Notes under the pieces: generated by a model
Told to the model about the DNA's origin: nothing
The model's input: only the letters and a program-made list of their open reading frames with translations
The model's database searches: none
Part shown: positions 43,604 to 54,532 of the stretch, in pieces
Layout: each line of letters begins with the position of its first letter
Position numbering within the stretch: the stretch's first letter is position 1
Translations under genes and position numbers: made by a program
From: Podarcis raffonei
Taxonomy: Eukaryota > Chordata > Lepidosauria > Squamata > Lacertidae
Assembly: GCF_027172205.1 (NCBI RefSeq)
Contig: NC_070604.1
Span: 99,035,851-99,099,850, forward strand
Direction: 5' to 3'
Length of the DNA stretch: 64,000 nt

Positions 43604-43989
43604 AGGGACACGGATGGCGCTGTGGTCTAAACCACTGAGCCTCTTGGGCTTGCTGATCAGAACGTCAGCGGTTCGAATCCCTGAGATGGGGTGAGCTCCC
43701 GTTGCTCTGTCCCAACTCCTGCCAACCTAGCAGTTCGAAAGCACACTAGTGCAAGTAGATAAATAGAAAGCGCTGCAGCAGGAAGTTAAACAGCATTTCC
43801 GTGCACTCTGGTTTCTGTCACGGTGTTCTGTTGTGCCATAAGCGGTTTAGTCATGTTGTCCACATGACCTGGAAACCTGTCTGTGGATGAAAGCTGGCTC
43901 CCTCGGCCTGAAAGCGAGATGAGTGCCGCAACCCCATAGTCACCTTTGACTGGACTTATTCATCCATGGGTCCTTTACCTTTACCTTTT
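43604..43989 (+). mobile_element. Sauria SINE, full length, with target duplication
   Basis: Head GGGACACGGATGGCGCTGTG, B-box GGTTCGAATCCC, tail CCTTTACCTTTACCTTTT. The flanks TACACACAGAATGA and TACATACAGAATGA are a 14-bp target duplication with one difference. More diverged in the body than the 8309 copy. Confidence 0.93.
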
Positions 43990-44094
43990 TACATACAGAA
44001 TGAGGAGAGGACTCTGTAAGTGTGTATACTGATAGAGAAATTAAGGGGGGGTGCTAGTGTATTAGTGTATTGTTAGATGCTCTGAGAATGTCAG

Positions 44095-44230
44095 AGGAGT
44101 AAACCCTACACAAATCTGGAGTGGAGTCCTTAAGATGTTTGGATGGCGCCTTGTACGCCTCCTTCCCTCAACTCCTGCAGCCAAGTTGGTGCCAAACATA
44201 TTGCTCGGCTTTCCTTTGGACCACATTAGC
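44095..44230 (-). repeat. Uncharacterised dispersed repeat, copy 2
   Basis: Reverse complement of 33236-33390. Its minus-strand frame is open across the repeat (KGKPSNMFGTNLAAG, TRRHPNILRTPLQICVGFTP), which looks like a fragment of a transposon protein, but I do not recognise it. Confidence 0.65.
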
Positions 44231-45245
44231 AAGGCTGAGATTGGAGGGCGGATTTTGTCATTGGGGCAGCCCAGGACCCCCATACACACTGCCCAGGCTT
44301 GCACCCCAGGGAAGACACTTCGGTGCTGCTAACGAAGTGGTTTGACTTCACCCCAGGAGGCACATTCAGTTGTCTTTTGACACAAACAGTTGCCAATAAC
44401 AACGCACTGCTATGGAGTATCAGCACCTCCATTTTTGCTGTCCATGGCAGCCATTTTGTGCTGGCGCTCACGGCACGTTTATCAATATATGAATACTGGC
44501 AATTCATTTTAAAAAACAACAACCACCCATAAAAGCACTGCCTGAAGGAAGTATTGGAGGCTCCCTTTTAAAAATGTTTTCAAAAGTAACCTGAAGGCTG
44601 GTTTTTGATATGGCAGATGCCTCTACCAATGGAAGAGAAGGGGGAGGGGGGGAGATTTGCCCTTTTAGCTGAAGCTCCCTATCCGCTCTCTCCTGAAAGG
44701 TGCCACTTTGCAAGGGGCAAGGGGAGGTGCTGAAACGCACCAAATCGCTACTAGGAAATGCAGGGGGATTCCTTCTTCTGTCAGCATCGCCAGCTTTCAG
44801 TCAACAGCAGCAAATCACTAGGCGTGTGGTAACATTTGGCTCGCTCTCTTCTCCCCCCCATATGCTCAAAGCAAAGGCGGCATGCCTGCGCAGATCCTCC
44901 CCACGTATGAATGACTCTCCATCCAGGTATCATGGTGAGTTTCTGCTGCAAAAGTGTTCTTTTACCTCCTTCGGCACACAGATTATTAGTCATTGTGGTT
45001 GTTTCTCCCGTGGTTGCCCCACACAAAGCCGCCATTCATCCACAGGAATGCTCAAGTGCTTTCATTCTTACATAAGCACTGAGAGCACCTGGTGCAATGT
45101 CTCATGGGGGGGGGCCTTCATTGAAAAAGGATGTAGTTTTCACATTTCCTGCCTTGGGGGAATTCTTCTCTGCACTACCTTGCCTGCTGAAGATGCCCAG
45201 GGAACCCGGGTGTCTTGCAAAGGATTCTGGGGGCATGTTCTAAGG
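44231..45245. other. Gene-free interval
   Basis: No gene recognised. Long open frames here (for example 44700-45278) have no recognisable domain. Confidence 0.35.
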
Positions 45246-46084
45246 CAGAGGTTTTCAACCTTTTTTTTTTTTTTTTGAGTCCACAGCTCCCTTGACCCAA
45301 CTACATTCTTTCTGTAGCACCCCTGTGGGTCTCAGGAGCCCAGTTGTGTCAGCCCTTGCCTGCAGAGCCGGCAGCCCCTTAAAGGTAAAGGGACGCCTGA
45401 CCATTAGGTCCGGTCGTGGCAGATTCTGGGGTTGCAGCGCTCATCTCGCTTTATTGGCCAAGGGAGCCAGCGTACAGCTTCCAGGTCATGTGGCCAGCAT
45501 GACTAAGCCGCTTCTGACGAACCAGAGCAGCGCATGGAAACGCCGTTTACCTTCCCGCCAGAGTGGTACCTATTTATCTACTTGCACTTCATGCTTTCGA
45601 ACTGCTAGGTTGGCAGGAGCAGGGACCGAGCAACAGGAGCTCACCCTGTCGTGGGGATTCAAACCGCCGGCCTTCTGATCGGCAAGTCCTAGGCTCTGTA
45701 GTTCAAACACCCTCCCTTGGGGAGTGTTCCCTCAGCCTCCTCTCTTCTCCCCTCTCCTTGCGAGTCTTCTGGGTGGCCGCAGCTGCCACCCCTGGTCTCT
45801 GAGCTACCCCGCTCCTGGCCTAAAGAGAGGTGCCACCTCACACTGCCCCACAGGGGCCTGGTAAGCACCCCCTGGCCAGCCCCAGAGGCACCATTCGCTT
45901 GGGGAGCTTGTAGCCAGAGCTGCTGCAACAAACAGCTGTGCAGGCCTCTGGGAGGCAGAAATGTGAGAGGGCATCAGAGGAGGGAGGGAAGGAAAGAGGG
46001 ACAGGGGCCAGTTTTGCCCGTGGCACCCCTAACCATCATTCAAGGGACCCCAGGGTGCCAGGGCACACTGGTTGAAAACAACTG
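45246..46084. mobile_element. hAT element (Charlie-like), non-autonomous, with nested SINE
   Basis: Ends CAGAGGTTTTCAACC and GGTTGAAAACAACTG are inverted copies typical of Charlie-type hATs. The flanking 8-mers TTCTAAGG and TTATAGGG agree at six positions. The interior is GC-rich and holds a Sauria SINE (45381-45708). The 212-codon open frame through it is not a recognisable transposase. Confidence 0.65.
45381..45708 (-). mobile_element. Sauria SINE, 5'-truncated, inside a hAT element
   Basis: AAAGGTAAAGGGACGCCTGA (tail) to GGCAAGTCCTAGGCTCTGTA (head), reverse orientation. The first 25 or so bases of the head are missing. Confidence 0.88.
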
Positions 46085-46153
46085 TTATAGGGGCTCACGG
46101 GCACGGAGGCAGGTAACAAAACAAGTTGAATATCACCACTCTAGGCAGGGCAT

Positions 46154-46476
46154 TATTGCAAGAAGATCAAACCTATCCATTCTGAAGGAAATCAGCCCTG
46201 AGTGCTCACTGGAAGGACAGATCCTGAAGCTGAGGCTCCAATACTTTGGCCACTTCATGAGAAGACTCCCTGGAAAAGACCCTGATGTTGGGAAAGATGG
46301 AGGGCACAAGGAGAAGGGGACGACAGAGGACCAGATGGTTGGACAGTGTTCTTGAAGTTACAAACATGAGTCTGACCAAACTGCGGGAGGCAGTGGAAGA
46401 CAGGAGTGCCTGGCGTGCTCTGGTCCAGGGGGTCACGAAGAGTCGGACACGACTAAACGACTAAACAACAAGAAGA
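46154..46476 (+). mobile_element. Bov-B LINE 3' end, with target duplication
   Basis: Same region as 1766-2068: ILKLRLQYFGHFMRRLPGKD, then (after a 5-bp deletion) TLMLGKMEG and GVTKSRTRLND. It ends GACTAAACGACTAAACAAC plus an A-rich tail. Flanked by AGGCAGGGCAT (46143-46153, 46477-46487). Confidence 0.93.
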
Positions 46477-46487
46477 AGGCAGGGCAT

Positions 46488-47989
46488 CATAAACATGGGA
46501 TATGTCTTGGTTATCTTTGCAGAATGTCATATAGGTAGAGCAAAGGGGAGTAACAGATCCCCTGTGTTTCAGTCCACAAGCTATCAGACTTTAGGATAGG
46601 GGTTTGGCCAGATATTCTTCATGTGAATCCCCTGACAGAGCCCGGAAAATCATGCTAGACATTGTAATAAAGTGGACAGGTTCCTGTGTGTGTGAGTCTG
46701 AGATCCAGGCAAGACTTTGCGTCAGGAGACCAGGGCCCTGTTCTGCAAAATGCGCAGATGGACCCTCAAATGCAGCTTGCTTACCATATTTGGGAGAACT
46801 ACCCATTATCGCCTGCTCTATAAGACCATTAAATCTAAAATTACCTAACAGCACCACTGTGTGTGATGATGTTAAATATAGTTATGTGCATCTATTCTGT
46901 GCAACATGAGGGGGGAAAATCACTATAGTGGTCAGTCTATAAATATGTTAGAAGGAAGCCACTATGAATGAAGGAATTATGGAAGAAGGCTTTATTTGGT
47001 CTTCTTAATGCCCACGAACAGATTTAAAACGAGGAAGAAGGGACCATGTGATGCAGCTATTTCAGGCAAGGGTGGCTGTCATTGTTACAGCACACTGCAT
47101 GTCATAGGCACAAAAACTGTCAACACAGCCCTTAAGAAATTGTGAACTTAAAGGAAGAAGACAACCCACACAGTTGTTCTAAAGGAAGGCAGGGCCTGAA
47201 ATGTTCAGAAATTAAAAGAATAGCCTGTTCCCTCTTCCTTTGCCCTTTCCTCTTCTCTTTTCCTAATAAACAGCTACAATAATTACACAGAGGGGCTTTT
47301 CAATCAAAGTTCAGCTCTTGTAAAAATGCAATTGCACGTGTATCTCTTTTGAAGCAAGAGTTCAATGTGGGGTTTATTCCTGCATAAATGTTGTTGTTAT
47401 TTATTAGATTTATACAATGCTTTCTTTTCTTTAAAAAAATGTTTTGGGGTACTCTCATTTTGACTCAAGAAAATCACCATTTTATAGTTCCAAATCCGAA
47501 AAAATAAATACAGTAAATGGAGAAAAGTACAAAGAACGTGCATTACACTGGGAAAGGAAATGAAGCCACCATTGGAGGTGGTAACAACAAAACTGACCAA
47601 TCACCATGCTAGATTCCAACTCCTACTTCACACATTAAATGCTCACTTCCGGCTGAGACTCAGGAAACACTGTGACAGAAAATGAGGCCACCATGGATGG
47701 GGGAGGGGGTAGCGACGGAACTGACGATTCACTACTAATTTTTAAAATATTTTTAGTTTCTTCTCCCCATTAGATTCACAAAATGTTTAGGGGTATGCAT
47801 CCCCCTGCATCTTCCCGGAAAAAAATCACTGGATTTCATCAAAAGATTGCAGGGCGGTTCACAACACGCAAACATGAGACAAATGCACAAATAAATAGTT
47901 AAAATGGAAAAAAGCAAAACAATAACCCCTCCATAAGCATATTTAAAATACGTCTTTCTTTAATAAAGGGGGAAAGGGAGTTTAAAAGG
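46488..47989. other. Gene-free interval
   Basis: No gene recognised. Near 47395-47450 is a scrap of a reversed LINE 3' end (TTATTTATTAGATTTATACA). The rest is AT-rich and unassigned. Confidence 0.4.
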
Positions 47990-48138
47990 GGGCTGTGTAT
48001 ACACCATACATTTAAAAGATCTAAAGCAAACCCAGATTGAGAGGAACTGTAGTTTATCCCTCACAGTTCTCAGTACCCACGATTCTTCTTTTGGGAGGTG
48101 GGGGAGGAAATGTGCTTTAAATGTGTGGTTCCTCCACA
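47990..48138. mobile_element. Palindromic MITE, 'GGGAACTGTAGTTT' family
   Basis: GGCTGTGTATACACCATACA and AGGAACTGTAGTTTATCCC on the left, TGCTTTAAATGTGTGG then CCACAGCC on the right. Confidence 0.65.
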
Positions 48139-48395
48139 GCCAATGATTCATAGGAATCCTGCTCCTTCCATAAGCGTTATTGCTACAGAAGTGTTTTGTA
48201 AGGGTGACTGGAATGTGCTTTGCATCATGGGCATTAGGTGGAAGTACCAATTATTCAGAAGCCTTGATAACAGCAAACATGGTCTAGGGAAGTGGAACTG
48301 GAGAGTTGGGTTATCTCTGGGCAAAGAGCCATTTCCACTCTGCAAAGCTCCAACCCTTCCCAAAAGCTATTTTTGCAACAGCAGACTGTTTAGGG

Positions 48396-48579
48396 CAGAG
48401 CTTTCCAAACTTTTCATGTTGGTGACACACCTCTTAGACATGCACCATTTTGCGCCCCAGTAATTTGGTTTCACTAGCAAACCGCAGCTTAAACTAATCC
48501 CTTTCCAGCTCCAGGAGGGATGCGGGGAGCGTTTGTGTGACACACTAAGGTATCGTGGCACACAATTTGGAAAGCTCTG
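48396..48579. mobile_element. hAT-type MITE
   Basis: Ends CAGAGCTTTCCAAACTTTTC and CAATTTGGAAAGCTCTG inverted. Flanking 8-mers GTTTAGGG (48388-48395) and CTTTAGGG (48580-48587) differ at one base. Confidence 0.8.
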
Positions 48580-48596
48580 CTTTAGGGTGACAAGAA

Positions 48597-49031
48597 ATTT
48601 TATGGCCTTAGCAGAAATGTTATAAGGAGTTAAGCATATATAAGTATTTTAGTTTTAATGATAAAAAATATGTTAAGATATTTATAATATGACAGAAAAT
48701 AGAGAAAGATGGAAAGGATTTGCTGAAACAATTAATAGAAGTGGAATACAAAAAGGGAGGTGAGAGGAAGTCGAGGAAACAAGGGAATGAAAGATAGAGT
48801 ATGGAAAAGGTGTGATGTATGTTTTTAAATGGTTATTGTTTTGTTTTGTTTAGGGTTAAGGTGGGTTAGGGTTTTGTTTAGTTTAGTTCAATGTGTCTAG
48901 GCTGTGTTTTGTATTGTTTATATATTGTATTGTTTTGTTTCTTTGTTTTTTCTCTTTTGTCTTTTTTCTTTTTCTTTTCCTTTTCTGTAATCTTTAAAAG
49001 TAGTAAATATTATTTTTAAAAAAATAAAAAA
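48597..49031 (+). mobile_element. L1 LINE 3' end, 5'-truncated, with target duplication
   Basis: An A-rich coding remnant and T-rich 3' UTR ending in an A-rich tail (TTTTTAAAAAAATAAAAAA). Perfect 14-bp repeats TAGGGTGACAAGAA flank it (48583-48596, 49032-49045). The target overlaps the right duplication of the hAT MITE. Confidence 0.85.
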
Positions 49032-49223
49032 TAGGGTGACAAGAAGAGGGCAATGGGCAGGGATTGTGTGACTGCCCTCCAGGCCTATACAGTTTTTTGT
49101 TTTAAATGAAAATCACCAAAGGAAATGTGGAGAACTGAACTTAAAAGACTGAAAAAATGAGATACGGAGAGAAGCAAAACTGACAAGATTCTTCCATCCA
49201 TAATGTTGCCATTCCTGGGAATA

Positions 49224-49449
49224 CAGTAGTACCTCAGGTTACATACGCTTCAGGTTACACACTCCGCTAACCCAGAAATAGTGCTTCAGGTTAAGAACTT
49301 TGCTTCAGGATAAGAACAGAAATCGGGCTCTGGCAGCGCGGCAGCAGCAGGAGGTCCCATTAGCTAAAGTGGTGCTTCAGGTTAAGAACAGTTTCAGGTT
49401 AAGAACGGACCTCCGGAACAAATTAATTACTTAACCTGAGGTACCACTG
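49224..49449. mobile_element. Tigger-like MITE, family 1
   Basis: Ends CAGTAGTACCTCAGGTTA and TAACCTGAGGTACCACTG. TA on the left, TC on the right (mutated). Same orientation as 15683. Confidence 0.83.
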
Positions 49450-49611
49450 TCTGAGCTTTCTGTGCAAACTGATATTTGTAGGGCTAGGCATTCATCAAAT
49501 CTTTGTTATTTTCAGTCATAGAGAAGAATAAAAGGATACCATTTGTGTGATTATAGATGATGAAATTGGTGTAAACTGTTTTATCCTTTGTGCATTTTGC
49601 AGGGTGTATTT

Positions 49612-49635
49612 CTCACTCACTCACTCACTCACTCA

Positions 49636-49674
<39 letters not shown>
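49612..49674. repeat. Compound microsatellite (CTCA)n(CT)n(CA)n
   Basis: About six CTCA units, then CT units, then about 12 CA units. Likely polymorphic. Confidence 0.9.
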
Positions 49675-49679
<5 letters not shown>

Positions 49680-50134
49680 CTGGGAAATCCCCATCGAATG
49701 ACTCAGCACAGTATTCCTATTGCCCGCCTTTTGCTTCAGCCTAAGTATTTCACTGTAGCACGTTTCACACACATTGCAGCATTTCAGAAGAAAGGAAACT
49801 TGGCCACTCATCCCTGGTGTTTCAGAATTTGCATCATAGATGATGCGACTCTTAAAGTTTCACCTGCTCCTGTTCATTAATGTTTAAGCAGCAAGGAAGG
49901 TTGACTTGAAAGGTGAGGCTTGCAAGAAGCTGTCAGCACTCACAAAAGAATCTCGCCCCAAGGGCAGTAAAGGGAGAGTTGAAAACACAGGGCACAAACA
50001 CACCCTCTCTGCAACAACAAATTGCAAGGGGGAAAGCATCATTAAAAAAATGAAAATAGGCTGTTTCCAGATGGGCGACTACTACTAACGGTGCTCTTTA
50101 GCTGTAAGTGGAATTGCTTCCCCACAATGTAGAG
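49675..50134. other. Gene-free interval
   Basis: No gene or recognised repeat. Confidence 0.35.
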
Positions 50135-50390
50135 CAGGGGTCAACAAACCTTTTCAGCAGGGGGCCGGTCCACTGTCCCTCAGACCTTGTGGGGGGCCGG
50201 ACTATATTTTTGGGGGGAAGGAGGGAATGAACAAATTCCTGTGCCCCACAAATAACCCAGAGATGCATTTTAAATAAAAGGACACATTCTACTCATGTAA
50301 GAACATGCTGATTCCCAGACCCTCCGCAGGCTGGATTTAGAAGGCGATTGGGCTGGATCTGGCCCCGGGGCCTTCATTTGCTTACCCATG
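50135..50390. mobile_element. hAT-type MITE with perfect 8-bp duplication
   Basis: Begins CAGGGGTCAACAAACC and ends TTTGCTTACCCATG, flanked by ATGTAGAG on both sides (50127-50134, 50391-50398). Same family as 16504-16752. Confidence 0.87.
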
Positions 50391-51107
50391 ATGTAGAGGA
50401 TATATTCATCTCGCTACATTCAATCCACACCAAGGGGCAGGACAGTTTTGTTTTATGTGACCCCCTGAATTTATACTGTTCTGCTCCATTTGGAAATGTG
50501 TGGGTTCCCTTGGTTCCATAAACTCCTCCTCAGTGACCCCTAACCTATAAAAAAACATGATTCACAATAGCTGTTTGCACAACCCGCTAAAGATAATAAC
50601 ACAATAAAATTCATAACAGGAAGAATTAAGTGCAAAAATCCAGTCAAAACCATTTAGTTTCATTAATTCAACAAAGCTGGTGAACTGGATCCAGCGATAC
50701 CAGCTTTTCAAAGTTGGATAGTCCTTTATACTTCCAGCATCCTCCTGGGTAACCCCACTGGCCCCCAGGGGGCAGTAGCACCCACTTTGGGAACCATTGG
50801 TATGTATGCTGTGCCACTGTAACCAGCCCTACAACCTCATGAGGAAAGTCAGGTAAGAAATTATAATAAATAAATAGCTGTAGGTGAGGAAGGTCTAGTT
50901 CACCCACGCAGCCGTTTCAAGCTCAGCACACCTTCATGATAACCTTTGAGGTGGACACCACTTTATCAAACTGTTTGGTTGGTTGTTTATGCCAGTCTTT
51001 TAATTAATTAACTACAGCTTTTTCAGCTGTAGTATTTTAATAAACAAACAAAATTTTTAGTGGCATAACAGCACTATAGCACTCATCTACATGGCAGCAC
51101 TATCATG

Positions 51108-51250
51108 CTCATTATATCTCAGCTGGTTAGCATGTGGTGCTGATAACGGCAAGGTTGCAGGTTTGATCCCCGTATGGGGCAGCTGCACATTCCTGCATTG
51201 CAAGGGGTTGGACTAGATGATCCTCAGGGTCCCTTCTAACTCTATTGAAG
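51108..51250 (+). mobile_element. tRNA-Ile-derived SINE with CR1 tail
   Basis: TCAGCTGGTTAGCATGTGGT, GCTGATAACGGCAAGGTTGC and GGTTTGATCCCCGTATGGGG follow tRNA-Ile from D-arm to T-arm (anticodon loop GCTGATAAC). The tail CCTGCATTGCAAGGGGTTGG, ACTAGATGATCCTCAGGGTC, CCTTCTAACTC is the CR1 3' end. Confidence 0.8.
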
Positions 51251-51343
51251 TTAAAAAGAGAGAGAAAATAACTTTTTGACCAGGTGGCTAATGGCATTGA
51301 CGGAAAGGCTACCAGGTCCATTTCCAAGCAGAATTCAATACCT

Positions 51344-51472
51344 TTTTAATAAAATATATTACATTTGTATCCCACCATTCCTCCAAAGAGTGATGTACAC
51401 AGTTCTCCCCCTCATTTCATCCTGGCAACAACCCCTTCAGATCACCTTGGGCAAATGTCTTCAGCAATTTAT
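51344..51472 (-). mobile_element. CORE-SINE 3' fragment
   Basis: ATTTGTATCCCACCATTCCT and CCTGGCAACAACCCC match the reversed 3' half of the MIR-like SINEs. Confidence 0.5.
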
Positions 51473-51519
51473 TTCCTGTATGGCTACACTTTGATTTAAG
51501 CTTACATAACAAAACAGAT

Positions 51520-51870
51520 GTGGGACGCGGGTGGCGCTGTGGTCTAAACCACAGAGCCTAGGGCTTGCCGATCAGAAGGTCGGCAGTTCGAATCCCCACA
51601 ACGGGGTGAGCTCCCGTTGCTCGGCCCCTGCTCCTGCCAACCTAGCAGTTTGAAAGCACATCAAAGTGAAAGTAGATAAATAGGTAAATGCACACTATTG
51701 CCTTCCCGGCGGGAAGGTAAATGGTGTTTCTGTGCGCTGCTCTGGTTCGCCAGAAGTGGCTTAGTCATGCTGGCCACATGACCCAGAAGCTGTACACCGG
51801 CTCCCTTGGCCAATAAAGCAAGATGAGCGCTGCAACCCCAGTCTCGTTCACGAGGGGTCCCTTTACCTTT
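51520..51870 (+). mobile_element. Sauria SINE with small tail deletion and target duplication
   Basis: Head GGGACGCGGGTGGCGCTGTG, intact B-box, body with a short extra stretch near 51690-51705, and a tail missing about 20 bp between TCGTTCACGA and GGGGTCCC. Flanked by AACAAAACAGAT and AACAAAGCAGAT (one difference). Confidence 0.93.
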
Positions 51871-52598
51871 AACAAAGCAGATACTTCACTGAACTGTGCA
51901 GGCTGTTTACTTAACAAAAGAGCTGGGTCTGACTATGTAAGCAGTCCCCTTTTTCTGCAGATTCCTATTTTGCAGAGGTAAAAATGACAGGATTAGAAGG
52001 GACCCCAGAAACCTAAGTCGTCTAACCCCAATTTCATTACATATACACTACCATCGAAAGAGGGAGGACTGCACAAAACCATCACATACAGAGCAATTTG
52101 CAGCATTTGTGTGGGTGTAGTTTGAAAAGAAGTTTGCAATTCTGGAAGGAACATAAAGAAAATGTACTGATATTAGCACAAGGAACACAACTGAAATGAA
52201 AAGTGGCAATAGTGTGCATTTAAATATGAGGCTTTGCATTGCCCAGAAACCAAATAAGATTTTGAATTCCTCTTCCTCTTTCTCCATCATATCTCCTCTT
52301 GACATGTTCCAATACAAGGCTGGCTGGCATGATTCAGCACAATGTGATGGATCATTTGACTCTGTGGGGAACAACATGCGGTAATGAAGGAATGTTTTAT
52401 TTCCTCATTTTCTTTTTATCTAGAAAGCCTCTTACATAACTTCAAACTGGGTGAAACGTGCCCAGGAGCCACAGAGGCCCTTTCTTCCCTTTGTTTATGG
52501 GGCTGCCTCAATCTGGCTAAAATGGTGCTTTGTCTCACTGTGGTCTAAGACAGTCGGAAGCCTGGTATAGTGACATCTGTCATCAGGTTGCTTTAAGG

Positions 52599-52722
52599 CA
52601 GGGATGGGGAACCTGTGGCCCAAATGTTGTTGGACTCTCAGCTCCCATCAGCCCCAGCGGACATAGCCAGCAGTCAGGGATGATGGGAGTTGTAGTCCAA
52701 CAACATCTGGAGGACCGGGAGA
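52599..52722. mobile_element. hAT-type MITE, 'ACTACAACTCCC' family
   Basis: GGGATGGGGAACCTGTGGCC on the left and GATGGGAGTTGTAGTCCAAC, AACATCTGGAGGACC on the right. The right terminus is diverged. Confidence 0.65.
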
Positions 52723-52839
52723 AGAGGGACCACCTGCCATACAATTCCCATTCAGGTGAGCTGCTTTTCAGCCCTGGTTGGTGCAATCCTATCCCCAACA
52801 AGGGGCCACATCTTTTGGAAGGTAACCAAAGGCCTGTAG

Positions 52840-52950
52840 ATCAGTGGGAGAACACATGCATTCATGCACTAGGCCTCAGGCTCAGTCCGCAGCATCTCTA
52901 GGTACAGTCGGAAATGCCCCCTATCTGAAATCCTGAAATCAGTTGCTGGC
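52840..52950 (+). mobile_element. tRNA-Ala-like SINE, degraded
   Basis: GTAGATCAGTGGGAGAACAC, GGCTCAGTCCGCAGCATCTC, CCTGAAATCAGTTGCTGGCA follow the family order. Confidence 0.5.
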
Positions 52951-52960
52951 AGTCAAAATA

Positions 52961-53364
52961 CAGGCATCCCCACTCTTACAAGCATTTGACTCGCATGCGA
53001 CCCTGTATACGTGCAACGCCAACAATTAATTTTTAAAAATGATTTTTTTAAAGGTGAGGAAAGGGCCAAAATGACCCAAAAGAGAGCAGGAAAATTGCAA
53101 GAAAGAGAGAGCGAGAGAGAGAGCAGGAAAACGGCTAACAATCCCAGGAGCTTTTGGACCGACCTTCGAGACCTGTGGAGAGTTGGAGTTTGAGAAAGGA
53201 GGTTTTCAGGGAGTGATTGTGGTGGAGTTGGGCAGATTTTTGTGGATTTGGTTTCCAGAAGTTTAGAGGGGGTTCACAAGCTTTTTAGATGGTGTTCCCA
53301 ACTATACGTGAGTTCACATATACGCGCAGTACCCGGGAACATATCCCTGCATAGGAGATGACTG
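52961..53364. mobile_element. Tigger-like element, family 3, with GA-rich interior
   Basis: Starts CAGGCATCCCCACTC after TA and ends GGAGATGACTG (reverse CAGTCATCTCC). Subterminal ACGTGCAACG and ATACGCGCAGTACCC recall Tigger ends. The interior holds a GA-rich tract (53091-53130). Confidence 0.6.
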
Positions 53365-53374
53365 CAGTATAGAC

Positions 53375-53542
53375 CTGGTCCTTACCGCCCACTAGTGGGC
53401 GTTTCAGGATTCTAGGTGGGCGGTAGGGGGTTCTACGGCACAAGCTGAATCCTCCTTCCATTGAGCACTGGTTGGTGGTAAGGAAATTTTACCATCAAGA
53501 TGCATTAGTGGGCGGTAGGTATAAAAAGGTTGACTACCCCTG
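53375..53542. mobile_element. hAT-type MITE
   Basis: The right end GGTTGACTACCCCTG reversed (CAGGGGTAGTCAACC) is a Charlie-like terminus. ACCGCCCACTAGTGGGCG and TTAGTGGGCGGTAGG repeat in inverse order inside. Flanking GTATAGAC and GTGTAGAC differ at one base. Confidence 0.7.
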
Positions 53543-53550
53543 GTGTAGAC

Positions 53551-54379
53551 AAGAGAGCGGAATGAGAACCATAGCCTGATTGAGCCTGAGGCATCTTCCA
53601 GTGCTCCTAACCCATTTAACTCAAGTTCACCTGTCCTTCCTCAATACATTTATCCGTCACCAGAATACCACCCCCTTCCTTAGAAGAGTTCAAAGCAGCT
53701 CCTGCTGCCTGCTCAGACAGTCTCCCTATGAGGCAACTTATGGGCCCAGACCTGCTTAGCATCAGCTGCAAAACTGAGTAAAGCATGTACAGACTGTCTT
53801 CTGGCCCAATGCAATTATTAGAAATGGCCTAGGGAGGTACAGTGGAATATCAGCTCTCCCATCTACTGGGCTTCTGAAATCTCATGAAATGATGTGTTAC
53901 AGCAAACCAAACCACATCTCATTTGCTTTGAGGCTTTGCATACTCCTGAGAAATATCTATTTCAATTAATGGGTTTTCATATTTTATACTTGTCACGGGC
54001 ATGTGTTGAAACTTGCACCTCTCCATACCACCAAGTGCCACAATGCCCACTTTTGCCAACCCTGGGTAGCTGTCCGCTTATTGTTTGAACCACACTGCCC
54101 TCTGGTGGCAAAAACATGCATGCACATAGCTCCCAGCAAAAGACATGGAAGATGGTTCAGATAACCTTCTTCAAGCAGAACACCTTACCTTCTTCGCTAC
54201 CCTGCTTAAAACATCTGCACCAACATATCTTCCTGTAACACTGATGTAACACCTGCATTTTGTGACATGGTCCTTCTGATGCAGATTGGTACCCAACATA
54301 CAACAGGCTTCCCAGGCCATAAATATGTATTTTTAGGTGGCAGGCAAAACATTTTTCTCTATAACCAGGCCTTTGACCT
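53551..54379. other. Gene-free interval
   Basis: No gene or recognised repeat. Confidence 0.35.
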
Positions 54380-54532
54380 TGTAACTATCTGTGGCCTTTT
54401 AGACATGGTTGGGATGTTTTTAACGTAGTTCTCTTTCCTCTGGGTTTTAATGTATCTATGTAAGGTTTACTGTCTGCTTGTTAAGTCCCTTTGGGTTGCC
54501 CTGGGCAAGATAATAATAATAAAACAACAGTT
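54380..54532 (+). mobile_element. L2/CR1-type LINE 3' end
   Basis: Eroded 3' UTR with TTAAGTCCCTTTGGGTTGCC and an (ATA)n tail. Similar scraps end at about 55130-55260 and 55640-55760 (GTAAACCACTTTGAGATTTT). Confidence 0.5.

Noticed and set aside
44700-45278. 192-codon plus-strand frame
   Set aside because: Low-complexity ending (T-run read as poly-Phe) and no domain; chance frame ending in the hAT left terminus.
45717-46355. 212-codon open frame on the plus strand
   Set aside because: It starts inside a GC-rich hAT element, crosses into the Bov-B insertion at 46154 and has no single recognisable domain. Only its last part is real (Bov-B ORF2 remnant).
49612-49674. CRISPR-like short regular repeats
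   Set aside because: Simple microsatellite without spacers, in a vertebrate genome.
51120-51180. Possible functional tRNA-Ile gene
   Set aside because: Acceptor stem not complementary, mutations in the D-arm, and a CR1 tail follows: it is a SINE head.
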